DNA of 64,000 bases from assembly GCF_030440575.1 (NCBI RefSeq), contig NZ_CP047189.1, positions 930,001 to 994,000 of the forward strand. The letters run 5' to 3'. Of this stretch, positions 24,531 through 32,295 are shown one piece after another. Under the pieces are notes generated by a model. It was not told the DNA's origin, ran no database searches, and saw only the letters and a program-made list of their open reading frames with translations. The first letter of the stretch is position 1. Each line of letters begins with the position of its first letter. This DNA comes from Corynebacterium ciconiae DSM 44920 (GTDB taxonomy: Bacteria; Actinomycetota; Actinomycetes; Mycobacteriales; Mycobacteriaceae). The position numbers were made by a program, and so were the translations under genes.

Positions 24531-25277
24531 ATGACCATCACTCAACCTAAAGTGCATCTAGTTGCACACACGCAGCTGGCTTTCAGCGGCGACGAAGACC
24601 ACCCTCGACAGATCATGCGCCGTGACCCCGAGGCCACTGACGCTGAGCATCTGGCCGAGTTCGCGGGCCGCGCCTGCTATCAAAGCTTCCATAAACCGAA
24701 CCCCGCCACCCGCAAGAATGCCGACTACCTGCAGCGCACCTTGTTCGAGCAGCATCACTGGTCAATCGCGGAGCACGCCACCGCCACCCTGTATTTCACC
24801 GGCGTGTCCCGCGCTTTCACGCACGAACTCATCCGGCACCGGCACCTGTCCTACTCGCAGCTATCGCAGCGCTACGTGGACGAGGCCGAAGCTAGCCCAG
24901 TTATCCCGCCGGCTGTTAGTGGGCTGGAGCCATACATCGGAGACGATAAAGAGCCCTTCACTGATGGCCTGTACTGCTCTCTTACCGAAGCCATGCAGGA
25001 TTGGGCGCGCGAGGCTCGACGGAGCTACAAAATCCTAGTCGAGAGACTGCTGGAAGAAGGCTTTCCCCGTAAGCAGGCCCGTGAAGCCGCACGAGCTGTT
25101 CTTCCCAATATGACCGAAACCCGCATCGTGGTGACCGGCAACCTCCGCGCGTGGCACGATGTGATCCAGCGCCGCACCGCGCCTGACGCGGACGCCGAAA
25201 TGCAGCACGTCATGGAGCTAGCACGAGAGGCCCTGCAGCCCGTCGCCCCCGTGATCTTCACCAAGGAGCAGCAATGA
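24531..25277 (+). CDS. thyX: flavin-dependent thymidylate synthase
   Basis: A 248-residue ThyX that methylates dUMP to dTMP using methylene-THF, NADPH and FAD. The signature RHRHLSYSQLSQRY (RHRxxSxxxxSxR) is near residue 103, and the C-terminal substrate block RAVLPNMTETRIVVTGNLRA is intact. With dUTPase it directs uridine nucleotides to dTTP for phage DNA. AAAGGGAG precedes the ATG, and the stop overlaps the next gene as ATGA. Confidence 0.95.
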   Translation: MTITQPKVHLVAHTQLAFSGDEDHPRQIMRRDPEATDAEHLAEFAGRACYQSFHKPNPATRKNADYLQRTLFEQHHWSIAEHATATLYFTGVSRAFTHELIRHRHLSYSQLSQRYVDEAEASPVIPPAVSGLEPYIGDDKEPFTDGLYCSLTEAMQDWAREARRSYKILVERLLEEGFPRKQAREAARAVLPNMTETRIVVTGNLRAWHDVIQRRTAPDADAEMQHVMELAREALQPVAPVIFTKEQQ

Positions 25278-25471
25278 CCCCCGCCGAGGTGGCCCGCCGG
25301 TTGCGGGACAGGGCAACCAAAATCCCGAAGGACACCACTACCTGCGGGTATTTGGAAAACGCGGCGGTCACTATCGAACGCCTCGACGCCGCACTCAAAG
25401 CCACCAAACGCCATCAGCGTGACCAGCTCACCCGCATCCAATCAATCCTCAACGAAGGGGGACAGCAGTGA
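25274..25471 (+). CDS. small helical hypothetical protein
   Basis: A 65-residue helical, charged protein (AEVARRLRDRATKIPKD) coupled to thyX by an ATGA overlap and to the next gene by GTGA. No family is recognised. Confidence 0.6.
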   Translation: MTPAEVARRLRDRATKIPKDTTTCGYLENAAVTIERLDAALKATKRHQRDQLTRIQSILNEGGQQ

Positions 25472-25605
25472 ATCTCATCGTGTTTTTCCGGCGGCTACGT
25501 GACCGGGCCGCGCTGCGGCTACACACCGCCACCGAACACCTCAACCAGCAACGAGCACACATACAGCACGCCAAGCAAGCACGCGCCGAAAGGGGCGCCA
25601 AGTGA
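25468..25605 (+). CDS. small basic hypothetical protein
   Basis: A 45-residue protein starting at GTG in a GTGA overlap (VNLIVFFRRLRDRAALRLH), rich in Arg, His and Ala. A short hydrophobic start followed by basic residues could make it peripheral to the membrane. Confidence 0.45.
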   Translation: MNLIVFFRRLRDRAALRLHTATEHLNQQRAHIQHAKQARAERGAK

Positions 25606-25670
25606 CCGGATCGCCAACCAGCCGCGTGTGCCTCGCCGCAGCACTCGACCTACTCGACGAAAGGAGCTAG
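25602..25670 (+). CDS. possible 22-residue micro-ORF
   Basis: A GTGA overlap with the gene before opens a 22-codon frame (VTGSPTSRVCLAAALDLLDE) that ends 2 bp before the next start and contains its AAGGAG site. It may only be a translational coupler. Confidence 0.25.
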   Translation: MTGSPTSRVCLAAALDLLDERS

Positions 25671-25672
25671 AC

Positions 25673-25933
25673 ATGCTGATTGAAGCAGACGTCAACGTGG
25701 ACGAGTACCTCGACGAAGCGGACGAGGATGCTCTCATCGATGAACTCCGCTGGCGAGGCTATGTGGTGTCTAAGCCGGGTGAGATACCCCGCTACATTGA
25801 CCCGCTCTACGACAGGGATACAGCTGTACAGTGCCTCATCCGCCGTATCGAGGAAGAAGCCCGCGCCTGTGAATCCCTCCAAGTACGTGGCGCCCTGCAC
25901 TGGGTGATCGGGCAGATCAACGACAGTCTATGA
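25673..25933 (+). CDS. acidic hypothetical protein
   Basis: An 86-residue protein with an Asp/Glu-rich N-terminus (VDEYLDEADEDALIDELRWR). Its ATG follows AAGGAGC, and its stop overlaps the next start as ATGA. No function can be assigned. Confidence 0.62.
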   Translation: MLIEADVNVDEYLDEADEDALIDELRWRGYVVSKPGEIPRYIDPLYDRDTAVQCLIRRIEEEARACESLQVRGALHWVIGQINDSL

Positions 25934-26208
25934 ACATCACCCCAGAGCAGGCACGTGCACGGCTGGAATCCAAGCCGACGGCCAGCCGCATCGAACGGCG
26001 CGCTTATCGGACAATCGCCGGAATGACATACGAGTACGCCGTCCAATACCTCGACGAAAACACCGGCGGGTGGGAATGGCTCGCCCCCGAGTGGGAGACC
26101 CGCTGGGGTGACTACTCGGCCACGTGCGTACAAGAGCAGCGGGATCGCTTTATCGAAGAAACACGCATCGTGCGCCGCCTAGTAGGAGAACCCGAGGTAT
26201 TCGAATGA
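25930..26208 (+). CDS. hypothetical protein
   Basis: A 92-residue protein with an aromatic central part (YEYAVQYLDENTGGWEWLAP) and a charged C-terminus. It is coupled to the gene before by ATGA and lies in the block of small early genes of unknown role. Confidence 0.6.
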   Translation: MNITPEQARARLESKPTASRIERRAYRTIAGMTYEYAVQYLDENTGGWEWLAPEWETRWGDYSATCVQEQRDRFIEETRIVRRLVGEPEVFE

Positions 26209-26235
26209 GCAGCTCCACCCGATAAGGAGACCAGC

Positions 26236-26826
26236 ATGAACCAAATATTTTTCACCGCGGACCTGCACCTCGGCCACGACACCGTAGCCCAGCACCGCGG
26301 CTTCCCGAACGCGCCTGCCCACGACAACCACATCCTCTCGCAGCTCGCGACAACACTCGGCAAGCGCGATACCCTCTACATCCTCGGCGACGTCACCGAT
26401 AACGCCGACTGGGAATACGGCCTCCACTGCCTCACCCCAATCAGGTCACTCACCGGCGCAGAGCTGCATCTCATCGCCGGAAACCACGACCCTGTACACC
26501 CGATGCACAGGAACTGGAAGAAGCACGTGGACGAATACCTTAGGGTCTTCAGCACTGTCACCACTGCTGACACAACCCGCGCCATGGGGCGCCGGTGCCT
26601 CGTCTCGCATTTCCCCTACGAAGGCGATCACAGCACCCCAGACCGGTACACCCAGTGGCGACTGCCAGATGAAGGCGCACCAATCATCCACGGGCACACC
26701 CACGCCACCCAGTCGCTCAGCCACACCAAAAGCGGAACTCCCCAAATCTGCGTGAGCGTCGACGCCCACAACTACAGGCCCGTACCCAAAGGCCGCATCG
26801 ACAAGCTACTAGCGAGCCACGCATGA
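26236..26826 (+). CDS. calcineurin-like metallophosphoesterase
   Basis: A 196-residue phosphoesterase with the dinuclear-metal motifs in order: FTADLHLGHD (DxH), LYILGDVTD (GD), LIAGNHDP (GNHD), VSHFPYEGDH and IIHGHTH (GHxH). It may hydrolyse phosphodiesters or nucleotides; the substrate cannot be read from sequence. Similar short phosphoesterases occur in many actinophages and may act in nucleotide or RNA processing. Its stop overlaps the next start. Confidence 0.87.
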   Translation: MNQIFFTADLHLGHDTVAQHRGFPNAPAHDNHILSQLATTLGKRDTLYILGDVTDNADWEYGLHCLTPIRSLTGAELHLIAGNHDPVHPMHRNWKKHVDEYLRVFSTVTTADTTRAMGRRCLVSHFPYEGDHSTPDRYTQWRLPDEGAPIIHGHTHATQSLSHTKSGTPQICVSVDAHNYRPVPKGRIDKLLASHA

Positions 26827-27077
26827 AACGCCGCACCCTCGCAGACATGACACCCACTGAACAGCGCGAGCACATCGGCGCATGTTGCACCCTCTCAATC
26901 GAGAACTGGGTAATCGTCAACCTGTACTGGTCTGACCAGTACAAACAGGTGCTCGCCACAGTGCTCAACCCCATCGACGCCGAACTGCTCGACGGCGTAC
27001 CACTCTCCACCATCACCCCAAGGCAAGACCTACCACCCGCCTGGAACCCCGACGGAACACCAATCAAAGAAAGGTAA
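26823..27077 (+). CDS. hypothetical protein
   Basis: An 84-residue protein with a Cys pair (HIGACCTLSIENWV) and a Pro-rich end. It overlaps the phosphoesterase gene as ATGA and is followed after 2 bp by the next gene. No family is recognised. Confidence 0.6.
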   Translation: MKRRTLADMTPTEQREHIGACCTLSIENWVIVNLYWSDQYKQVLATVLNPIDAELLDGVPLSTITPRQDLPPAWNPDGTPIKER

Positions 27078-27079
27078 CC

Positions 27080-27409
27080 ATGGAACCTGTAGACATCTAC
27101 GAAGACGCGCGCGAAACGATCAGGTTTTGTTTCTTAGGCGCCGATCGCGAAACCGTGCAACACGCACTCGCCGACGATGCTCTCACCGAAGAGGACACCC
27201 AAACCATCCTCGATGCGGCAAACACCATCCTCGCCCACCTGCACACCGTCAACACCACCGCACACGTCCTTCAGCTGGAAGACCCCGAGGACGGGTGGAT
27301 CAACTACACCCACCCCACCACCTACACCGCCGCGCTACGCGTCTACTACACCCTGACCCAAAACGGCTGGAACCCCGAAGAACTCCGCGTCACCACCCAC
27401 ACCCCCTAG
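27080..27409 (+). CDS. hypothetical acidic protein
   Basis: A 109-residue protein with an acidic helical first half (DDALTEEDTQTILDAANTIL) and a mixed second half. It lies in the same tight operon, with AGAAAGG before the ATG. Confidence 0.6.
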   Translation: MEPVDIYEDARETIRFCFLGADRETVQHALADDALTEEDTQTILDAANTILAHLHTVNTTAHVLQLEDPEDGWINYTHPTTYTAALRVYYTLTQNGWNPEELRVTTHTP

Positions 27410-27419
27410 GAGGAACCAA

Positions 27420-27986
27420 GTGACCACGCCGCAAGACCTGCGGATACTCCTACGCGCCCTCGCCGGGCTAACCCACCAAGCACAAACACTGCTCTACGAC
27501 TCTGGTTACGGGCAAGCCCGAAGAAACGAAACCGGAATACGCGGCAGCAACCGGCACAGCACCCCCTGCGACCAGCAGCTACTCGCAACCATCGTGGACA
27601 CCATCACCCCCATAACCGCTGGGTGGGCACGCAACCTGAGCATGGATGCGCAGATACTCATCCCCACCGACGTGGCCGAGAAAGGATTCTGGTGCGCATG
27701 GATGGCGCGCCACGCCGAGCAGCTCGCCGCAATGCCATGGGTCGAAGACTGTGTCGAGGAGCTAACCGATCTCGCCCACAGACTCGCCCAGCAACTAACC
27801 CCACTCCCAGAACCAGGCGGCATCAAGCTTCCCGACTATGCCACCGCCGGGGAGATCGCGAACGCCTACAACATCACCCCCCGCGCGGTAAGGAAGTACT
27901 GCGCCGCGCATGGAATCACCGCGTGGAGAATGCCCGACGGCACAAGATACAGCACCCATCAGTATCGACAAGCCCGCAAGGACTAG
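27420..27986 (+). CDS. HTH protein, candidate late-gene regulator
   Basis: A 188-residue protein starting at GTG after AGGAGG. The N-terminal 130 residues are helical, and the last 50 form a MerR/excisionase-like winged helix (ATAGEIANAYNITPRAVRKY). It is the last early gene. A promoter and terminator hairpins follow immediately, then the late genes. This is where activators or antiterminators of late transcription sit in other phages, so that role is inferred from place only. Confidence 0.7.
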   Translation: MTTPQDLRILLRALAGLTHQAQTLLYDSGYGQARRNETGIRGSNRHSTPCDQQLLATIVDTITPITAGWARNLSMDAQILIPTDVAEKGFWCAWMARHAEQLAAMPWVEDCVEELTDLAHRLAQQLTPLPEPGGIKLPDYATAGEIANAYNITPRAVRKYCAAHGITAWRMPDGTRYSTHQYRQARKD

Positions 27987-28007
27987 TGGATAGGTTCCAC
28001 CCTGTGG

Positions 28008-28013
28008 TATACT
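28008..28013 (+). promoter_or_regulatory. extended -10 promoter at the early/late junction
   Basis: TGGTATACT is a TGn-extended -10 box 22 bp after the HTH stop. Transcription would start near 28020, about 12 bp before a terminator hairpin. A -35 is not obvious. Confidence 0.55.
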
Positions 28014-28031
28014 GACGTACGACAGAGATAT

Positions 28032-28064
28032 GCCCCGAGGGAATGACATCCCCCGGGGCTTTAT
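28032..28064 (+). terminator. first terminator at the early/late junction
   Basis: GCCCCGAGGG pairs with CCCCCGGGGC (28032-28041 with 28050-28059), followed by TTTATCT. Confidence 0.7.
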
Positions 28065-28142
28065 CTATGCCCACCCCGCAGGCAGTACCCCCGCGGCGGC
28101 TAGGTGAGATGCCCAAACCTGCGGCAAGCCGAGCTCGAAACA

Positions 28143-28180
28143 GAAGGCCTCCAAGGAACACGATTCTTTGGGGGCCTTTC
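28143..28180 (+). terminator. second terminator at the early/late junction
   Basis: AAGGCCTCC pairs with GGGGGCCTT (28144-28152 with 28070 offset, that is 28170-28178) around a 17-nt loop, with TC following. It lies 30 bp before the first late gene. Confidence 0.55.
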
Positions 28181-28211
28181 GCATACCCACGAACAACCAA
28201 GGGAGGCCACC

Positions 28212-28979
28212 ATGATCCACATCATCAGCCACCCAAGCAAGCAGCGGATACCAGCCACTATCCGATACGACGCTAGCCAACTACCGAACCCACACAACGA
28301 GCCAGCACTACGTCCACGCGACGGGCGATCGCCACAAGTACAACAATGGCTATGCGATCACGATGACTTCGCCAACGTACTCGACGCGCTCACACGCCGC
28401 GCACACAACACCGGCAAAAACAAAGACATCACCATCGCGATAGCCTGCACCGCAGGCAAACACCGCAGCGTCGCACTCGCCGAACTACTCGCCGCGAACC
28501 TCACCAACAAAGGCCACGAAGTTCGGATAGAACACACCACACTCAACACCCGCAAGCAACAGGCAGCCAAAACAAAACCACAAGCAAGCAGCACAAGCAG
28601 CGCGAAAACCACCAAACAACGCGGCTACGACCAACGACACAAACGCACCCGAAAAGCACTACTCGCCACCATGACCCAAGGCCAACCCTGCTGGTGGTGC
28701 GGCAAACCCATGTACCGCGAAGCCGAAAAAAACCACGACGGGAAACCCCTCGCCGCCGACCACATCCAAGCCGGAGGAGCATCCCGCCACCAAGCCGCCG
28801 GAAGACTACTCCACTTCACCTGCAACTCAGCACGCCAAAACGGCACACGAGACCACCTACGACCAGCACTCCAAATAACACCAAACAACCAACCCAACCC
28901 AACACCAACCAACACCCCAACCTTCCAATGGAAACCCCCACCACCCACCACACCACGAGGACACCCCACCCCCCAATAA
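28212..28979 (+). CDS. RapZ C-terminal-like domain fused to HNH endonuclease
   Basis: A 255-residue protein of two parts. Residues about 35-110 resemble the RapZ/YvcJ C-terminal domain, with the phosphate-binding-like motif IACTAGKHRSVALAELLAAN. After a Lys/Ser/Thr linker, residues about 140-215 form an HNH nuclease (RGYDQRHKRTR, CWWCGKPM, ADHIQAGGASRHQ, HFTCNSARQNG). The tail is Pro/Thr/Asn-rich. HNH proteins beside terminases are needed for packaging cleavage in HK97-like phages. The ATG at 28212 follows AAGGGAGG. The RapZ-like part has no known role in phages. Confidence 0.82.
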   Translation: MIHIISHPSKQRIPATIRYDASQLPNPHNEPALRPRDGRSPQVQQWLCDHDDFANVLDALTRRAHNTGKNKDITIAIACTAGKHRSVALAELLAANLTNKGHEVRIEHTTLNTRKQQAAKTKPQASSTSSAKTTKQRGYDQRHKRTRKALLATMTQGQPCWWCGKPMYREAEKNHDGKPLAADHIQAGGASRHQAAGRLLHFTCNSARQNGTRDHLRPALQITPNNQPNPTPTNTPTFQWKPPPPTTPRGHPTPQ

Positions 28980-29176
28980 TCTCAAGGGGCATGGGGCAGG
29001 CGACCCCACTCGCATGGCCGGAGTCGCATTCTCTCTCCCCGTAGCGCCAAGCGCCCCCTAGAGGCGTTCACAGGCCCGCTGGGGCGAGAACGGGGCTTGT
29101 TGTGGGTTTGTTGAACCCCTAGCGGCTTAGATGGGCGTACGGCGTGCCGAGTTCTCGGCGGGAAGGAGTGATCCAG

Positions 29177-29482
29177 ATGGATGAACGGCTGAACGAGGAG
29201 TATGAGCGGCTGCGCGGTGGGCGTGATCTCAACCCAGTTGATGTGTCCGCTGTTCTGGCGGTCGCTGGCTTGTCGCTGCGTGTGAAGGATGCGCAGCGCA
29301 TGATCGCTGCTGAGGGGATCATGTTGGAGAGATCTGACGGGATGGTGGAGCATCCGGCGCTCATGGTTGAGAAGCGCGCGTCGGCTGAGATTCGTGGTTG
29401 GGTGAAGGACCGGCCAGATTTGTTTGGGGAGCAGAAGAAGTCTCGTCCGAGGCGTGAGAAGCCGGAGTTCAAGATCGTGTGA
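29177..29482 (+). CDS. terS: terminase small subunit
   Basis: A 101-residue helical protein (ERLNEEYERLRGGRDLNPVD) with a basic tail (KKSRPRREKPEFK), directly before and overlapping the large subunit gene, as expected for TerS, which recognises phage DNA. GGAAGGAG sets the ATG at 29177. Sequence similarity to known small subunits is weak; the assignment rests mainly on position and size. Confidence 0.75.
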   Translation: MDERLNEEYERLRGGRDLNPVDVSAVLAVAGLSLRVKDAQRMIAAEGIMLERSDGMVEHPALMVEKRASAEIRGWVKDRPDLFGEQKKSRPRREKPEFKIV

Positions 29483-31041
29483 GGCGGTGGGGCATCATGA
29501 CGGAGCTGATGGGGTGTAGGTATCCGCGTCTGTCTTCGATACCGGAGGGTGATCCTGCGCGCGGCGAGAAGGCTGTGCAGTTTGCCCGTTGGGCCGGCAT
29601 GACGCTTTTCCCGTGGCAGGAGGATGTTCTGCGGGCGATGTGCACCACGGGTGATGATGGGCTGTGGGCTGCGTCTGAGTCGGTGATCGTTGTTCCTCGG
29701 CAAAACGGTAAGGGTGAGATTTTGGTTGCCCGTGAGCTGGCTGGGGTGTTCCTTTTCGGTGAGCGGGAGTTGCTGCATACTGCTCACTTTCTGGATACGG
29801 CTGTGGATGCTCGTGATCGTCTGTGGGAGATTATCGAGGGTAACGAGAACCTTTACTACTGGTGGGAGGATGATCCAGACGCCCCAGGGGTGCCGATGCT
29901 TGTTCGTACAAACGGGAAAGAGGGCATCGTGTTCCCGAATGGTGCCAAGGCTCGGTTCCGCACGCGCACGGAGAAAACGGGACGTGGGTTGTCGATTGAT
30001 CTGCTGGTGTTGGATGAGTGCTTCAACCTACCAACGCAGGTGCATGCCGCGATTTCGAAGACGACGCGCGCGAAGCAGAATTCCCATACGATTTTCATTT
30101 CCTCGCCGGTGAACTCCGCTGAGCACATGCACGGCGGGACGTTCTCGGCTAAACGCTGGGCCGGCATGGATAAGGCGCCGGGCACTCTTTTCATGGAGTG
30201 GTCCGCCGATCCTGAGCAGGTGGACATCTACTCGGATGAGGCGTTGATCCAGTCGAATCCTTCCCTGACTCGTTCAGGGGTGGGCGCCCAGTACAGGGAT
30301 GCCCGTAAGGATGCGGAGTCCGCGCGCGTATCTGAGGAGTTGCGGGATGCTTATCTCGTGGAGACTCTTGGCATTGGCCGGTGGGTTCCGCGTGACGGTG
30401 ATGAGTCGGATTTCGTGCCGATTATTGATCTTGATGATTGGGGCGAGATGGCGTGCGATTCGCCGGCTGTGACGCGGCTACGTGAGTCCGCTATCGGGGT
30501 TGATGTGAATGTGGATGGGGCTAGCTGCGCGATGGTCGCGGCCGTGAAGACACGTGATGGTGTGCATTTGTCGTTGGCTGATCGCAGCGAGTTTGACCGT
30601 GACGCCCTGTTGTCCGATCTAGGGACGGCTGTTGAGCTGAATGATCCGCTTGCCGCTGCTATTGATGTGCGCGGCCCCGCCTCGACGATTGAGCGTGGTA
30701 TCCGTGATCTGGGGGTGGAGCCGATGATTTTGCAAGCGCGGGATGTCGCGAAGGCCTACATGCTGATGCAGCAGCTCGTCCATGAAGGCGGACTGACTCA
30801 TGACGGTGATCCTCGATGGCTGGAGGCGCTTTCTGTCGTGGAGGAGCGTGAGATCGGCGAGTACGGCAAAGCGGTCAAAAGGGTACGCGGCGCGGGGTGC
30901 CCGATTGTTGCGGCAACGTTCGCGATTTTGGCGCTCGAGCGCGCCGCACTTCAAGAAGTTGTTCCGATGCGGCGGCCCTCGTTTATGCCGCAAGCTATTC
31001 CGGCTGCTGCTGTTGGTGGCCGTTCAAAATTCGATTTCTAG
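29479..31041 (+). CDS. terL: terminase large subunit
   Basis: A 520-residue motor and nuclease. The ATPase has Walker A VVPRQNGKGE near residue 75, Walker B LLVLDE near 178, and coupling motif TIFISSPVN. The nuclease half has acidic residues in AIGVDVNVDG and a second site around AIDVRGPAST. It pumps DNA into the prohead and cuts it at headful or cos. GTG at 29479 overlaps terS as GTGA; ATG at 29497 is an alternative. Confidence 0.95.
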   Translation: MRRWGIMTELMGCRYPRLSSIPEGDPARGEKAVQFARWAGMTLFPWQEDVLRAMCTTGDDGLWAASESVIVVPRQNGKGEILVARELAGVFLFGERELLHTAHFLDTAVDARDRLWEIIEGNENLYYWWEDDPDAPGVPMLVRTNGKEGIVFPNGAKARFRTRTEKTGRGLSIDLLVLDECFNLPTQVHAAISKTTRAKQNSHTIFISSPVNSAEHMHGGTFSAKRWAGMDKAPGTLFMEWSADPEQVDIYSDEALIQSNPSLTRSGVGAQYRDARKDAESARVSEELRDAYLVETLGIGRWVPRDGDESDFVPIIDLDDWGEMACDSPAVTRLRESAIGVDVNVDGASCAMVAAVKTRDGVHLSLADRSEFDRDALLSDLGTAVELNDPLAAAIDVRGPASTIERGIRDLGVEPMILQARDVAKAYMLMQQLVHEGGLTHDGDPRWLEALSVVEEREIGEYGKAVKRVRGAGCPIVAATFAILALERAALQEVVPMRRPSFMPQAIPAAAVGGRSKFDF

Positions 31042-31059
31042 ATAGGGAGGTGACGCGCA

Positions 31060-32295
31060 TTGGCTGAGATTGGTCACGCATCTCCACGCTCTGTGGTTGG
31101 CGGAGTGATGGAAGACAACTGGGAGTTACGCTTCCCCCAATCCACGCGGGTGTACGCGAAGATGCTGCGGCAGGACGCGCAGGTGCAGTCGATCATGAGG
31201 GCTGTGACCCTCCCTATTCGCCGATCGACGTGGAGAGTTGATCCTAACGGCGCGCCGGCAGAGATCGTTGAGCACGTCGCTGCGGATCTGCGTCTGCCCG
31301 TGTTGGGGCAGGAGAAGGGGGCTGTTCCTCGCCGCCGAGGCAGGGTGTCGTGGGACGCTCATCTGCAAAAGGCTCTGCTCGCGTTGCCTTACGGTCACAT
31401 GTTTTTTGAGCAGGTGTACCAGCCGGGCGATGACGGGTTGGAGCATCTTGTGAAGCTGGCTCCGCGCCTTCCAGGCACGGTATCGAAGATCAACGTCGCC
31501 CGTGATGGCGGACTGGAGTCGATCGAACAGGTCGCCTTGGAAGGGCAGCGGGACCGGCCGGTGATTCCCGTGAACAGGCTGGTCGCTTACTGTTTTGAAC
31601 CGTCGGACTCCACTTGGGTGGGGTCTTCTGTTTTACGCCCCGCCTATAAGCATTGGGTTTTGCGTGATGAGCTTCTCCGGCTGGAGCAGCAGACGCTCGA
31701 CCGTAACGGTATGGGCATCCCGCTGTATAAGGCTTCTGCCACACCTGAGGATCCGAAGCAGGAGATGGAGGCGGGGCAGCGCATCGTGGAAGGTATCCGG
31801 TCTGGTGCTAACGCTGGGGTTGCGGTGCCGTACGGCGCTGAGTTTGAGCTGCGCGGCATCAACGGGCAGGTGGCTAGCCCTCGCGCTGCTATCGAGTATC
31901 ACGATTCGATGATGGCAAAGGCTGTGCTCGCGCATGTGCTGAATCTATCCGGAAAGGGCGGGTCCTACGCGCTGGCAGAGACCCAGAACGATCTATTTGT
32001 GCAGTCGCTGCAGTCCATCGCGGACTGGATTATCGATACCGCTAACCAGCACATCGTTGAAGACCTCGTGGAGCTTTCTTGGCCTGAGTACGACGGCCCC
32101 GCACCGCTGCTGATGGCTGATCCTATCGCATCGAAGAAGGAGTTGACTGCTGAAGCGTTGGCGATGCTCGTCAACGCTGGCGTGATCTTTATGGATCCGT
32201 CGAGCGAGAACGAGGTGCGGCGTCGCTACCAGATGCCACAGAAAGACCCTAGTTACATGCCTGTCAGAAACGAGGAGGGTGAGAAGAATGAATAG
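31060..32295 (+). CDS. portal protein
   Basis: A 411-residue portal protein starting at TTG 9 bp after GGGAGG. It has YAKMLRQDAQVQSIMRAVTL near the N-terminus and the block GGSYALAETQNDLFVQSLQS near residue 310, as in DUF935-like actinophage portals. Twelve copies form the DNA channel at the capsid vertex. Its 3' end overlaps the protease gene by 8 bp. Confidence 0.88.
   Translation: MAEIGHASPRSVVGGVMEDNWELRFPQSTRVYAKMLRQDAQVQSIMRAVTLPIRRSTWRVDPNGAPAEIVEHVAADLRLPVLGQEKGAVPRRRGRVSWDAHLQKALLALPYGHMFFEQVYQPGDDGLEHLVKLAPRLPGTVSKINVARDGGLESIEQVALEGQRDRPVIPVNRLVAYCFEPSDSTWVGSSVLRPAYKHWVLRDELLRLEQQTLDRNGMGIPLYKASATPEDPKQEMEAGQRIVEGIRSGANAGVAVPYGAEFELRGINGQVASPRAAIEYHDSMMAKAVLAHVLNLSGKGGSYALAETQNDLFVQSLQSIADWIIDTANQHIVEDLVELSWPEYDGPAPLLMADPIASKKELTAEALAMLVNAGVIFMDPSSENEVRRRYQMPQKDPSYMPVRNEEGEKNE

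Noticed and set aside
28043..28276. Small plus-strand frame across the junction hairpins
   Set aside because: It spans two terminator hairpins and the start of the next gene and has no ribosome site.
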